Assembly: GCA_038239305.1 (NCBI GenBank)
Contig: JBBSEW010000022.1
Location: 1 to 56,039, forward strand
Direction: 5' to 3'
DNA from: JALYUA01 sp038239305
Lineage (GTDB): Bacteria; Acidobacteriota; Thermoanaerobaculia; UBA5066; Gp7-AA6
DNA length: 56,039 nt
Under the pieces are notes generated by a model. That model was given only the letters and a program-made list of their open reading frames with translations, was not told the DNA's origin and did not search any database. Position 1 is the first letter of the stretch, and every line of letters starts with the position of its first letter. The translations under genes were made by a program, and so were the position numbers. This document shows positions 1 to 8,947 of this stretch, one piece after another.

Positions 1-899
<899 letters not shown>

Positions 900-917
900 G
901 TGTGTGTTCCCCTTCCT

Positions 918-1208
918 TTACTTCTCGATGACGGCGAGCACTTCATCCTCGCGGAGGATCAGGTGCTCTTCGTCGTCGACCTTGATCTCGGTGCCGGCAT
1001 ACTTCCCGATGAGGATCCGGTCGCCCTTCTTGACGTCCAGCGGAAGCTGCTTGCCGTCCTCGTTGATCTTGCCCTTGCCGACGGCGACTACCTCGGCCTC
1101 CATGGGCTTCTCCTTGGCGGTGTCGGGGATGATGATCCCCCCCCGTTTCGTCTCGGTCGGCTCGAGCCTCCGGACGAGAATGCGGTCGTAAAGCGGTCGA
1201 ATCTTCAT
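918..1208 (-). CDS. groS: 10 kDa co-chaperonin GroES
   Basis: GroES forms the heptameric lid that caps GroEL. The 96-residue product begins MKIRPLYDRILVRRLEP, contains the mobile loop region TKRGGIIIPDTAKEKP and ends with the conserved region around EHLILREDEVLAVIEK, the normal family length. The ATG at 1208 is preceded by a perfect AGGAGG Shine-Dalgarno, so the longer reading frame extending upstream is not needed. The gene is first in the groES-groEL operon, and a CIRCE operator lies about 70 bases upstream, so HrcA repression with heat-shock induction is expected. Confidence 0.98.
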   Translation of the reverse strand: MKIRPLYDRILVRRLEPTETKRGGIIIPDTAKEKPMEAEVVAVGKGKINEDGKQLPLDVKKGDRILIGKYAGTEIKVDDEEHLILREDEVLAVIEK

Positions 1209-1278
1209 GCGCTTTCCTCCTGATTCCATTGAAATCCCCGCCGGAAGACCGGTTCCTCCGGCATGTGGGAGTCGGATA

Positions 1279-1305
1279 TTAGCACTCCTCATGGGTGAGT
1301 GCTAG
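1279..1305 (-). promoter_or_regulatory. CIRCE operator (HrcA binding site) of groESL
   Basis: An inverted repeat TTAGCACTC - 9 bases - GAGTGCTAG lies between the groES start and the AT-rich upstream region. It matches the CIRCE consensus (TTAGCACTC-N9-GAGTGCTAA) except at the last base. This is the HrcA repressor operator, so groESL is expected to be heat-inducible through HrcA. hrcA is not in the window. Confidence 0.93.
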
Positions 1306-1437
1306 TAATCGGTGGAGTTCTGGTATTATTCAGTTTAGAATCAAGTAGTTACATACAAATAAACCTTGGCCAAAAAAGCTCGGATCGATGCTCCGGGAGG
1401 GATTTCCACCCCTCGAAAAGACCCGGAAGGCGGTGGC

Positions 1438-2445
1438 GTGCGGTGGAGTATCGTTCGGGCCGTGCTGGGGCTTACCGGAACACCCGTCCTCGTCACCGGC
1501 GGACTCGGGTTCATCGGCTCCAGCCTGGCCCGCCGCCTCCTCGAGGAAGGCGCCCGCGTCACCCTGGTCGACGCCCTGATCGAGGGCTACGGCGGCAACC
1601 GGGCGAACATCCGGGAGATCGCCTCCGACGTCACGGTCCACGTCGCGGACGTCCGGGACGAGGAGGCGATGGGGAATCTCGTGGCCGGTCAGGCGGTCGT
1701 GTTCCACTTGGCCGCCCAGGTCTCGCACGTGATGTCGCTCTCGAATCCGTATCCCGATATCGACATCAACATCAAGGGCACCGCCACGGTGCTCGAGGCC
1801 TGCCGCAAGCGCAATCCCGACGCCGTCGTCGTTCGCTCCGGAACGCGGGGCCAGTACGGGCCGGCGGTGCACCTGCCGGTTTCGGAGGAGGCTCCCTCGG
1901 ACCCGCGGGGTCTCTACGAGATCTCGCAGCTCTCGGCCGAGATGATCTGCCGCACCTATACCCGCATCCACGGCATCCGCACGGTCCCGCTCCGGCTGAC
2001 GAACGTCTATGGCCCCCGCGCGCAGATGCACCACTCGCAGTTCGGGGTCGTGAACTGGTTCGTCCGCCTGGCGCTTTCGGGAGAGCCGATCCCCGTCTTC
2101 GGCTCGGGCGCCATCCTGCGCGATTTCCTGTACGTCGACGACTGCGTGGATGCGATCGTGCGCGCGGCCCGCGTCCCGGAAGCCTCGGGGGAGATCCTGA
2201 ACGTGGGGAACGACCGCTCCTCGACGTTTCTCGAGGTCGCGCAGATCCTTCAGCGCCTCGTCCCCGGAACCGAGATCCGCTTTACGGACTTCACCCCCGA
2301 ACGCAAGGCGCAGGAGCCGGGCGATTTCGTGTCCGACATCTCCAAGATCCGCAAGCTCCTCGGATGGGAGCCGAAGGTGACCCTCGAAGACGGGCTCGCG
2401 CGGACGATCGCGTTCTATCGCGAGCGGCGGGCCGATTACTTCTGA
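1438..2445 (+). CDS. NAD-dependent epimerase/dehydratase family protein (extended SDR), catalytic Lys replaced
   Basis: This is an extended short-chain dehydrogenase/reductase of the nucleotide-sugar epimerase/dehydratase group. The Rossmann motif GGLGFIGSSLARRLLEEG is near the N terminus; a central Ser/Thr segment reads VRSGTRGQYGP, and the C-terminal half has typical sugar-nucleotide features such as GSGAILRDFLYVDD. The usual active-site YxxxK appears as YEISQ (around base 1915), so the catalytic lysine is glutamine. I chose the GTG at 1438 because GGAAGG lies seven bases before it; a TTG at 1366 would add 24 residues without a ribosome site. It precedes acetyltransferase, aminotransferase and glycosyltransferase genes, so a role in making an activated envelope sugar is likely, but the substrate is unknown. 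Confidence 0.85.
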   Translation: MRWSIVRAVLGLTGTPVLVTGGLGFIGSSLARRLLEEGARVTLVDALIEGYGGNRANIREIASDVTVHVADVRDEEAMGNLVAGQAVVFHLAAQVSHVMSLSNPYPDIDINIKGTATVLEACRKRNPDAVVVRSGTRGQYGPAVHLPVSEEAPSDPRGLYEISQLSAEMICRTYTRIHGIRTVPLRLTNVYGPRAQMHHSQFGVVNWFVRLALSGEPIPVFGSGAILRDFLYVDDCVDAIVRAARVPEASGEILNVGNDRSSTFLEVAQILQRLVPGTEIRFTDFTPERKAQEPGDFVSDISKIRKLLGWEPKVTLEDGLARTIAFYRERRADYF

Positions 2446-2464
2446 GCGGCTGGCATGGAGGCTC

Positions 2465-2512
2465 CCCGTTTCCCGTTTCCCGTTTCCCGTTTCCCGTTTC
2501 CCGTTTCCCGTT
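2465..2512. repeat. Heptanucleotide tandem array (CCCGTTT)6
   Basis: Six full copies and one partial copy of CCCGTTT fill the gap between the epimerase and the acetyltransferase. The array ends a few bases before a -10-like TAAAGT (2512-2517), so copy-number change could alter promoter spacing for the downstream operon. The reverse-complement word appears near 43660. Confidence 0.95.
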
Positions 2513-2525
2513 AAAGTAATCGCGC

Positions 2526-3134
2526 ATGCTCTCGATCCATCCGACCGCCCTGGTCGCCTCTCCCCGCATCGGCGACGGCACCCGCATCTGGGCCTTCGTG
2601 AATATCCTCGCGGGAGCCTCGATCGGCCGCGACTGCAACATCTGCGACCGATGCTTCATCGAGAACGACGTGGTCATCGGAGATCGAGTGACGATCAAGT
2701 GCGGCGTCTCCCTCTGGGACGGCGTGCGGCTCGAGAACGACACGTTCGTCGGGCCGGACGTCTCGTTTTCGAACGACCCTCGCCCACGGAGCGGCGTCCA
2801 CCTCGCCGGGCATCCGAAAACGGTCGTCCGGGAAGGCGCGTCCCTCGGATCGGCCGCGGTCCTTCTGCCCGGCGTCACGGTCGGCCGGTGGGCGATGGTC
2901 GGCGCCGGCTCGGTGGTGACGCGGGACGTGCCGGATCATGGCCTCGTCTACGGCAACCCCGCGAGGCCGCACGGATTCGTGTGCCGCTGCGGCCGCACCC
3001 TCTCGTTCGAGGCGGGAAAGTCCCGCTGCCCCTGCGGCCGGCGCTTCTCCTTCGAGCCGGGCGAGAACGCAGGGAAAAACGCCGAGGGCGTCGTGCGTGA
3101 AGCGGGAGTTGAAGCGGCGGAGAAAACGGCGTGA
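2526..3134 (+). CDS. Left-handed beta-helix N-acetyltransferase (WbpD/WlbB-like)
   Basis: This is a hexapeptide-repeat acyltransferase of the WbpD/WlbB type, which N-acetylates the amino group of a UDP-3-amino sugar in the cytoplasm. The 202-residue protein is built from hexapeptide turns (for example IGDGTRIWAFVNI, IGRDCNICDRCFIENDVVIGD) and contains the family segment VGPDVSFSNDPRPRS. The C-terminal part carries two CxC pairs (CRCGRTL and CPCGRRF), probably a small zinc ribbon seen in related enzymes. Its stop overlaps the start of the aminotransferase gene by four bases (GTGA), which couples transamination and acetylation of the same sugar. The exact sugar is inferred only. Confidence 0.88.
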   Translation: MLSIHPTALVASPRIGDGTRIWAFVNILAGASIGRDCNICDRCFIENDVVIGDRVTIKCGVSLWDGVRLENDTFVGPDVSFSNDPRPRSGVHLAGHPKTVVREGASLGSAAVLLPGVTVGRWAMVGAGSVVTRDVPDHGLVYGNPARPHGFVCRCGRTLSFEAGKSRCPCGRRFSFEPGENAGKNAEGVVREAGVEAAEKTA

Positions 3135-4309
3135 AGGTCCCCGCGGCGGGCGTCTCCGCCGCAGGGGGCGCTGTTCCCGCCTCCCAACCTCCCGTGCGCG
3201 TCCCGTTTTTCCCGCTTTCGGAGGACTACGCGGGCCGACGTTCGGAGGTGGATGCCGCCGTCTCGCGGGTGCTCGCGAGCGGCCGGTACATCCTCGGACC
3301 GGAGGTCGCTCTGTTCGAGCGCGAGCTCGCGGACTACCTCGGAGTCGGCTTCGTCGTCGGATGCGGAAACGGCACGGAAGCCATCGCGCTCGCGCTGCTG
3401 GCCGCCGGAGCGGGGCCGGAAGACGAGGTGCTAGTCCCCGCCAACGCCTGCGTTCCCGTGGCGGCGGGCGTCCGCCTGTCCGGAGCCCGGCTGCGCCTTG
3501 CGGACGTCGACGCCGAGACTCTCACGCTCGACGCCGGCTCGGCCGAGCGCGCTCTCGGGCCCCGCACGCGCTTCCTGCTCGCCGTGCATCTCTACGGCGG
3601 AGTCGCCGACGTCGACGGGCTCGGCCGGCTCGCGCGGAAACGCGGCCTCACGCTGATCGAGGACTGCGCACAGAGCCACGGGGCGAGCTGGAAAGGGGCG
3701 CGGACAGGCTCGCTCGGGCGCGCGGCCTCCTTCTCGTTCTACCCCACCAAGAACCTCGGCGCCTACGGGGACGGCGGGGCCGTGGCCACGTCCGACCCGG
3801 CCGTCGCGGAGAGCCTCCGGCGACTGCGCCAGTACGGGTGGACGCGGCGCGACTGGTCGGAGACGGAAGGCCGCAACTCGCGTCTCGACGAGCTGCAGGC
3901 GGCGATCCTGCGGACGAAGCTTCCGGCGCTCGACGGCGAGAACGCGCGACGGAGGAGAATTGCGGGGATGTACGACGCCGCCTTCGCGGATCTGCCGGTG
4001 CAGCCGATCCGCCACCGGGCGGAGAGCGTCCCCGTCGACCATTTGTACCCCGTTCGAACGGACCGGCGCGACGCGTTGCGGGAGAGCCTCGCCGCCGCCG
4101 GCATCGAAACGGCGATCCACTATCCCGTTCCGGTTCATGAGCATCCGGCGTACCGGCATCTCGGGTACCCGCCCGGAACCTTCCCCGTGTCGGAGGAGGC
4201 CTGCGCCACGATCCTGTCGCTGCCCCTCCACCCCTGGCTCGCCGACGGTGAAGCGGCGTCCGTGATCGGGGCGGTGCGTTCCTTCTACGGCCAGGGAGGC
4301 ACCCCATGA
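3131..4309 (+). CDS. DegT/DnrJ/EryC1 family PLP sugar aminotransferase
   Basis: This PLP-dependent aminotransferase adds an amino group to a keto-sugar nucleotide. The 392-residue product has the fold-type I DegT signature, including GCGNGTEAIALALLAAG near residue 78, the cofactor-contacting EDCAQSHGA, and FSFYPTKNLGAYGDGGA, whose lysine (about residue 207) forms the PLP Schiff base. Start GTG at 3131 overlaps the acetyltransferase stop, and the ATG of the glycosyltransferase overlaps this stop (ATGA), so all three are translationally coupled. An N-terminal Ala/Pro-rich stretch of about 25 residues precedes the conserved domain, so a slightly later start is possible. Together with the acetyltransferase it likely makes an N-acetylated amino sugar (inference). 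Confidence 0.93.
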   Translation: MKVPAAGVSAAGGAVPASQPPVRVPFFPLSEDYAGRRSEVDAAVSRVLASGRYILGPEVALFERELADYLGVGFVVGCGNGTEAIALALLAAGAGPEDEVLVPANACVPVAAGVRLSGARLRLADVDAETLTLDAGSAERALGPRTRFLLAVHLYGGVADVDGLGRLARKRGLTLIEDCAQSHGASWKGARTGSLGRAASFSFYPTKNLGAYGDGGAVATSDPAVAESLRRLRQYGWTRRDWSETEGRNSRLDELQAAILRTKLPALDGENARRRRIAGMYDAAFADLPVQPIRHRAESVPVDHLYPVRTDRRDALRESLAAAGIETAIHYPVPVHEHPAYRHLGYPPGTFPVSEEACATILSLPLHPWLADGEAASVIGAVRSFYGQGGTP

Positions 4310-5235
4310 CGCGCCCCCTGGTTTCTGTCGTGGTGCCCGTTTACTTCAACGCCGCCACGCTGGCGCGCCTCGCCGAACGGCTTCGCGCAAGCGCCGCGGG
4401 CGCGGAATGGGACCTCGAAGCGATATTCGTCGACGACGGCAGCGGGGACGGCTCCTGGGCCGCCATCGGAGAAATCTGCCGGACCTGGCCGGGCGCCCGC
4501 GGGATTCGTCTCACGCGAAATTTCGGATCCCAGATGGCGATCCTGGCGGGTCTGCGCGAGGCGAAGGGCGACGCCGCGGCTGTGCTCTCGGCAGACCTCC
4601 AGGAGCCTCCCGAGCTCCTGCCTTTGCTCGTCGCCGCGTGGCGGAAGGGCGCGACGGCCGCCCTCGCCGTCCGGCGCAGCCGCCCCGAGGGATGGGCAGC
4701 CCGCACCGCCGCGGGGTTGTACTACCGCACGCTCCGCCGCCTCGCGTTCTCCGAGATGCCGGCCGAAGGGTTCGACTGTTTCCTGATCGGACGGCCGGCG
4801 ATCGACTTCCTGACCGAAGCGAACGAGGTCCACACGTCTCTTCCCGGCCTGCTCCTCTGGAGCGGATTTCCGGCCACGCTCGTGCCCTACGACCGCGTGG
4901 CGCGGGAGGAGGGCCGCTCGCGCTGGACCCTCGCCAAGAAAATGAAGTACTTCGCGGACTCCATCGTCTCCTTCTCGTACGCTCCCCTGCGCGGCCTCTC
5001 GCTCTTCGGGATCGCCCTGGCGTTTCTCGCATTCGCTTACGCCGCGTTCCTCGTCTTCTTCAAGCTCCTGCACGGGCAGGCCGTAGCGGGCTGGACCACG
5101 ACGATGGTGGTGATCGCGTTCCTCTCCGGCGTCCAGCTGCTCTCGCTCGGCATCCTCGGCGAATACCTGTGGCGAACGCTCGACGCGGCGAGGGGGCGGA
5201 AGGGGTATCTCGTGGGGGAAAGAACCGGGGAGTAG
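4306..5235 (+). CDS. Family 2 glycosyltransferase, GtrB/DPM1-like, with two C-terminal membrane helices
   Basis: This is a GT2 glycosyltransferase of the polyprenyl-phosphate type (GtrB/ArnC/DPM1 group), which moves a sugar from a nucleotide to a lipid phosphate at the inner face of the membrane. The N-terminal GT-A domain shows SVVVPVYFNAATL, IFVDDGSGDGSW and the acceptor-site motif SADLQEPPELLP. Two strong transmembrane helices lie near residues 225-250 and 262-285, as in GtrB. The 309-residue length is normal. It overlaps the aminotransferase stop by four bases, so the amino sugar made upstream is probably its donor substrate (inference). It is followed by a repeat-rich convergent gap. Confidence 0.9.
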   Translation: MTRPLVSVVVPVYFNAATLARLAERLRASAAGAEWDLEAIFVDDGSGDGSWAAIGEICRTWPGARGIRLTRNFGSQMAILAGLREAKGDAAAVLSADLQEPPELLPLLVAAWRKGATAALAVRRSRPEGWAARTAAGLYYRTLRRLAFSEMPAEGFDCFLIGRPAIDFLTEANEVHTSLPGLLLWSGFPATLVPYDRVAREEGRSRWTLAKKMKYFADSIVSFSYAPLRGLSLFGIALAFLAFAYAAFLVFFKLLHGQAVAGWTTTMVVIAFLSGVQLLSLGILGEYLWRTLDAARGRKGYLVGERTGE

Positions 5236-5237
5236 TT

Positions 5238-5343
5238 TTCGGTTCTCAGTTCTCGGTTCTCGGTTCTCGGCTTCCGTTTCGCGACCGAATGAAAACCCAT
5301 GAACCCTTGAACCATTACCGAGAACCGACTACTGACAACTGAC
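5238..5343. repeat. Heptamer words (GTTCTCG) and inverted copy in a convergent gap
   Basis: The gap between two convergent genes starts with repeated GGTTCTC/GGTTCTCG words (5241-5270) and later contains CCGAGAACC (about 5319-5327), their reverse complement, so the transcript could fold into a stem in either direction and serve as a bidirectional terminator. It ends with ACTACTGACAACTGACC, another short-word repeat. No gene is seen here. Confidence 0.7.
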
Positions 5344-6468
5344 CTACGGCAGCGCTTCCAGCACCGCATCCGCGACGCGCTCCACATCCGCGTCGGTCAA
5401 TTCGGGAAAGACCGGGAGTGCCAGCACTTCCTTCGCCGCGCGCTCGGACTCGGGCAGGTCGCCCTCGTGGTATCCGAGGTCCACGAAGCAGTTCTGCAGG
5501 TGGAGCGGGATCGGGTAGAACACGGCCGAGCCGACGCCCCGGCTCGCCAGGCGCGCTTTGACCCCGTCCCGATCCGGAACCCGGACGACGAACTGGTGGA
5601 AAACGTGACTTCGGCCCTCCGCCTGAATCGGGAGAACGACCGAGCCCTGCTGCGCCGCTCCGGCAAGGCGTTCCGCATAGCGTTCCGCGATCTTCCGGCG
5701 CCGCTCGTTCCAGCCGGAGAGGCGCGGGAGCTTGGCGTTCAGGACCGCCGCCTGGAGGGAATCCATCCGGAAGTTTCCGCCGACCCGGTCATGGTGGTAC
5801 GTCGTGGAAGACCCGTGCATGCGCAGGCTTCGGACGATCGCGGCGAGCTCGGGATCGTCCGTGGTCACGGCTCCGGCGTCACCCGCGGCCCCCAGATTTT
5901 TCGTCGGATAGAAGGAAAATGCCGCGAGGGTTCCCAGGGCGCCGGCCGCGACCCCGCGATACGTCGCGCCGACCGCCTGGCAGGCATCTTCGAGGATCGG
6001 AACTCCCCGGCGCACCGCGACCTCGCGGATCGGATCCATGTCGGCGCACTGGCCATAGAGATGCACCGGCTGGATCGCCCGGGTCCGGGGCGTGATGGCC
6101 GCTTCGAGGCGCGCCGGGTCGAGGTTGAAGGTCGCGGGGTCGATGTCCACGAAGACGGGGGTGGCGCGGAGACGGGCGACGACGCCGGCGGAAGCGAAAA
6201 ACGTGAACGGAGACGTGATCACCTCGTCCCCCGGCCCGAGGTTCAGAGCCATCAGGGCGACGAGCAGCGCGTCCGTTCCGGAGGTCACTCCGATCGCGTG
6301 CGCGACACCCACTTCTTTCGCGAACGCCCGCTCGAACTCCTCGTTCTCGGGCCCGAGAACGAACTTTCCGGTCGCAAAGACGTCCCCGACCCGCCGGGAG
6401 ATCTCCTGCCGCAGCGGCTCGTCGTACCGCGTCAGATCGAGCATGGGAATCGGCCGCGCAGCGCTCAT
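5344..6468 (-). CDS. DegT/DnrJ/EryC1 family aminotransferase, second copy
   Basis: A second PLP-dependent sugar aminotransferase, 374 residues, similar in layout but clearly divergent from the one at 3131. It starts MSAARPIPMLDLTRYDEPL, has GVTSGTDALLVALMALN, the motif LEDACQAVGATYRG and FSFYPTKNLGAAGDAGA with the Schiff-base lysine near residue 190. The closest functional analogues are WbpE/WlbC-type UDP-3-keto-sugar aminotransferases; the substrate cannot be fixed from sequence. It lies convergent to the glycosyltransferase operon and 84 bases downstream of rsmB. A TAGAAT hexamer eight bases before the ATG and the lack of a Shine-Dalgarno suggest its own, nearly leaderless, promoter. Confidence 0.92.
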   Translation of the reverse strand: MSAARPIPMLDLTRYDEPLRQEISRRVGDVFATGKFVLGPENEEFERAFAKEVGVAHAIGVTSGTDALLVALMALNLGPGDEVITSPFTFFASAGVVARLRATPVFVDIDPATFNLDPARLEAAITPRTRAIQPVHLYGQCADMDPIREVAVRRGVPILEDACQAVGATYRGVAAGALGTLAAFSFYPTKNLGAAGDAGAVTTDDPELAAIVRSLRMHGSSTTYHHDRVGGNFRMDSLQAAVLNAKLPRLSGWNERRRKIAERYAERLAGAAQQGSVVLPIQAEGRSHVFHQFVVRVPDRDGVKARLASRGVGSAVFYPIPLHLQNCFVDLGYHEGDLPESERAAKEVLALPVFPELTDADVERVADAVLEALP

Positions 6469-6476
6469 CAGCGCCC

Positions 6477-6482
6477 ATTCTA
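6477..6482 (-). promoter_or_regulatory. -10-like TAGAAT eight bases before the aminotransferase start
   Basis: TAGAAT on the minus strand ends eight bases before the ATG at 6468, with no Shine-Dalgarno between. Transcription would begin at or next to the start codon. No convincing -35 is seen at the expected distance. Confidence 0.35.
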
Positions 6483-6552
6483 GCGGGCGGCCCGGGCCCC
6501 GGAAAGCACGCCAAAACCGGCGGGAAAAGGCCTCGCCGCGCCGCGAGGACCT

Positions 6553-8010
6553 CTACGAGGGACGGCGGCGCAGCAGGTGAGCCGTGAACCCGTCGTGCGC
6601 GGCATCGGGGAGGATACGGAATCGCGGGCCGGCCACGTAGGGAGCGAGAGTCTCCGTCACCGCGATGGCGGCGGGCTCGAGCTCCGGCATCCGGGACAGC
6701 ACCCGGGCGACCACGCGCTCGTTCTCCTCCTCCTCGAGGCTGCAGGTCGCGTAGAGCAGGAATCCGCCCGGGGCGAGCAGCGTCGCGGCGGCCGCCAGGC
6801 CTTCCTCCTGGGCACGCGAGAGCCGCTCAATCGCCTCCGCCGCCAGGCGGATCCGGATCTCGGGATTTTTGCGAAGAGTTCCCGTTCCGCTGCACGGGGC
6901 GTCGAACAGCACCCGATCGAACCGGCCGGACGGCAGCGGCGGCCGGAGGACGTTTCCGGCCACCGGTAAAACTTCCGGAATTCCGAGCCGCGTCCGCGCC
7001 TCGCAGAGCCGCTCGAGCCGGGCCGGCGAGCGATCGAGCGCGATCACGCGATCCGCGCGCCCGGTCGACACGGCGGCGAACGACTTGCCGCCCGGGGCCG
7101 CCGCCATGTCGATCAGCGTCCCCCCGGCGGGAAGGAGAAGAACGAGGGCCTGAGCGGCGACGTCCTGCACCGAAAAATGCCCGGCCGCGAGAAGCGGCGA
7201 ACGCAGGGGATTTCCCGACCGCACGACGAGCCCGAGCGGGGAGAGCGCCGATTCTTCCGCCACGATGCCCTCGGCCGAAAGCGCTGCCGCGAGTGCTTCG
7301 CGGCTCGTGCGGCGCGGGTTGGCCATGAGGTCCACACCCGAGGGCGCATTGTCGGCGGCCAGGATCGACAGCGTTCGCTCCGGGCCGAATCGCGCGAGCC
7401 ATCGCGCGACCAGAAACTCCGGATGGGAGAAGCGGAGCGCGAGCGCCGGAGCGGAGAGGGCGGGCACGGACGGAGGACTCGCGCCCGCGTCCGGTGGGTC
7501 CGTGCCGGCTCCCGCTCGATTTCCCTTTCCACTTCCATTTCCGCTTGCACTTCCATTTCCGCTTGCACTTCCATTTCCGCTTGCACTGCCATTTCCGCTT
7601 GCACTGCCATCCGCCGGTCGCCTCAGGATCGTGCGCAGGATCGCGTTGACGAGGCGGCCGGCGCCGTCACCGCCGCTCCGCCGCGCCTGCTTGACCGCCT
7701 GATCGACGGCCGCGTACGGGGGCACCCGGTCGAGGTGCCGGACCTGGTAGAGACCGACCTCGAGGATCTCGCGCAGAGCCGGCGCGAGCTTCTTCCAGGG
7801 AATCCGGGACGCGCTGGCGAGCTCGGCGTCGAGCGCCGAGCGGTTTCGGAGGACGCCGAGAACGATCTGGCGCATCAGGTCGTGGTCTTCCGGCGACAGC
7901 CCCATCCCGAGATCGGCCAGCAGAGGCGTGGCATGACCACCTCGCTCGACCACTTCCCGGAGGATCTGAACGGCCCGATTACGCGCGGGCGATGCACTCT
8001 CCAACTTCAC
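6553..8010 (-). CDS. rsmB: 16S rRNA (cytosine-967-C5)-methyltransferase RsmB with a repeat-expanded linker
   Basis: RsmB methylates C967 of 16S rRNA using S-adenosylmethionine. The 485-residue product has an N-terminal NusB-like RNA-binding domain (ARNRAVQILREVVERGG to about residue 145) and a C-terminal Rossmann methyltransferase with IDMAAAPGGKSFA, DAPCSGTGTLRKNPEIR and YATCSLEEEENE; the two cysteines are the catalytic pair expected for m5C enzymes. Between the domains lies a low-complexity linker of repeated GSASGN units followed by Gly/Asp/Pro-rich sequence, which lengthens the protein over typical homologues (~430-450). The GTG start at 8010 overlaps the fmt stop as GTGA. A much longer open frame upstream runs antiparallel to nothing and is simply fmt in another frame. 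Confidence 0.95.
   Translation of the reverse strand: MKLESASPARNRAVQILREVVERGGHATPLLADLGMGLSPEDHDLMRQIVLGVLRNRSALDAELASASRIPWKKLAPALREILEVGLYQVRHLDRVPPYAAVDQAVKQARRSGGDGAGRLVNAILRTILRRPADGSASGNGSASGNGSASGNGSASGNGSGKGNRAGAGTDPPDAGASPPSVPALSAPALALRFSHPEFLVARWLARFGPERTLSILAADNAPSGVDLMANPRRTSREALAAALSAEGIVAEESALSPLGLVVRSGNPLRSPLLAAGHFSVQDVAAQALVLLLPAGGTLIDMAAAPGGKSFAAVSTGRADRVIALDRSPARLERLCEARTRLGIPEVLPVAGNVLRPPLPSGRFDRVLFDAPCSGTGTLRKNPEIRIRLAAEAIERLSRAQEEGLAAAATLLAPGGFLLYATCSLEEEENERVVARVLSRMPELEPAAIAVTETLAPYVAGPRFRILPDAAHDGFTAHLLRRRPS
7526..7610 (-). repeat. In-frame 18-bp tandem repeat inside rsmB
   Basis: About four copies of an 18-bp unit (read on the plus strand as TTCCGCTTGCACTTCCAT) encode GSASGN repeats in the RsmB interdomain linker. 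The unit is a multiple of three, so copy-number change would preserve the frame. Confidence 0.93.
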
Positions 8011-8945
8011 GGGCGCCGCGGGCCAAACCGGGCCGGCCCCCGCAGGCCCGCCAGAAACTGCATGCCGGTGACGGGCTTCTTCCCCTCCCGCTGCAGCTGG
8101 CGCAGGATGAGGGAGGTGCCGTCTCCGGCGAGAACGACTGCCCGCTCCTCCTCGGATCGGACGTCTCCGGGCGTTCCGCGGAGTCCCGACACGCCGGGAG
8201 CGACCTCGAGGATCTTGATGCGCTCGTGCCCGAGGAAGGTGAAGAGCCCCGGCCAGGGAGTAAACGCCTTCAGCTGTCTCTCGAGCTCCGCCGCCGGCCG
8301 GGTCCACCGGGCTTCCCCATCCTCGCGGCGGATCGTCCGGCAGTACGTCGGCTCTCCTTCCTGCGGCCGCGAGACGAGCGTCCCGGCCTCGAGACCGAAG
8401 AGGGTTTCCACCGCGAGATCGGCGCCCTCCCGCGCGAGGCGGCGGGAGAGAGATCCCGCGTCTTCGCCCGGCGCGATCGCCACCCGTCGCTCGAGATAGA
8501 CGGGGCCGGCGTCGAGCTCCGAGACCATCCTCATGGTCGAAACGGCGGTCTCGCGGTCCCCCGCCAGGATCGCCGCCTGAACCGGCGACGCGCCGCGATG
8601 CCGCGGAAGGAGTGAAGCGTGCACGTTCACCGAGCCGAGCCGCGCGGCGTCCAGCACGGCGTCGGGAAGGAGCCTTCCGTAGGCCACGACGACGGACACG
8701 TCCGCCGACACGCGGCGGAGGCGCTCGAGGAACTCGAAGTTGCCGCGAAGGCGCTCGGGCTTCTCGATCGGAAGGGAACGGGCCGCGGCGGCGCGCCCGA
8801 CGGCCGAGGGAACGGGCTCCCCGGAGCGGCCGGCGGGACGATCCGGCTGGGTCACGACGAGGACCACCTCGGCCGCACCGCCCGCGAGACGCTCGAGAGT
8901 GGGGACGGCGAAGTCCGGGGTGCCGAAGAACACCGCTCGGAGCAC
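8007..8945 (-). CDS. fmt: Methionyl-tRNA formyltransferase
   Basis: Fmt formylates initiator Met-tRNA with 10-formyl-tetrahydrofolate. The 312-residue protein begins with LRAVFFGTPDFAVPTLERL and carries the formyltransferase signature GSVNVHASLLPRHRGASP, with catalytic Asn and His, and the downstream catalytic Asp in SELDAGPVYL; the C-terminal OB-like tRNA-binding domain follows. Length is normal. The GTG at 8945 lies two bases after the stop of the upstream membrane-protein gene, and the stop overlaps rsmB, placing fmt in the ftsK-fmt-rsmB unit. A peptide deformylase gene, a common neighbour, is not present here. Confidence 0.96.
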   Translation of the reverse strand: MLRAVFFGTPDFAVPTLERLAGGAAEVVLVVTQPDRPAGRSGEPVPSAVGRAAAARSLPIEKPERLRGNFEFLERLRRVSADVSVVVAYGRLLPDAVLDAARLGSVNVHASLLPRHRGASPVQAAILAGDRETAVSTMRMVSELDAGPVYLERRVAIAPGEDAGSLSRRLAREGADLAVETLFGLEAGTLVSRPQEGEPTYCRTIRREDGEARWTRPAAELERQLKAFTPWPGLFTFLGHERIKILEVAPGVSGLRGTPGDVRSEEERAVVLAGDGTSLILRQLQREGKKPVTGMQFLAGLRGPARFGPRRP

Positions 8946-8947
8946 GG

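Noticed and set aside
1306..1365. Specific -35/-10 pair for groES in the AT-rich stretch
   Set aside because: Several weak hexamers exist but none with acceptable spacing; only the CIRCE operator is called.
1366..1437. N-terminal extension of the epimerase to TTG 1366
   Set aside because: No ribosome site and no conserved sequence; GTG 1438 has GGAAGG at seven bases.
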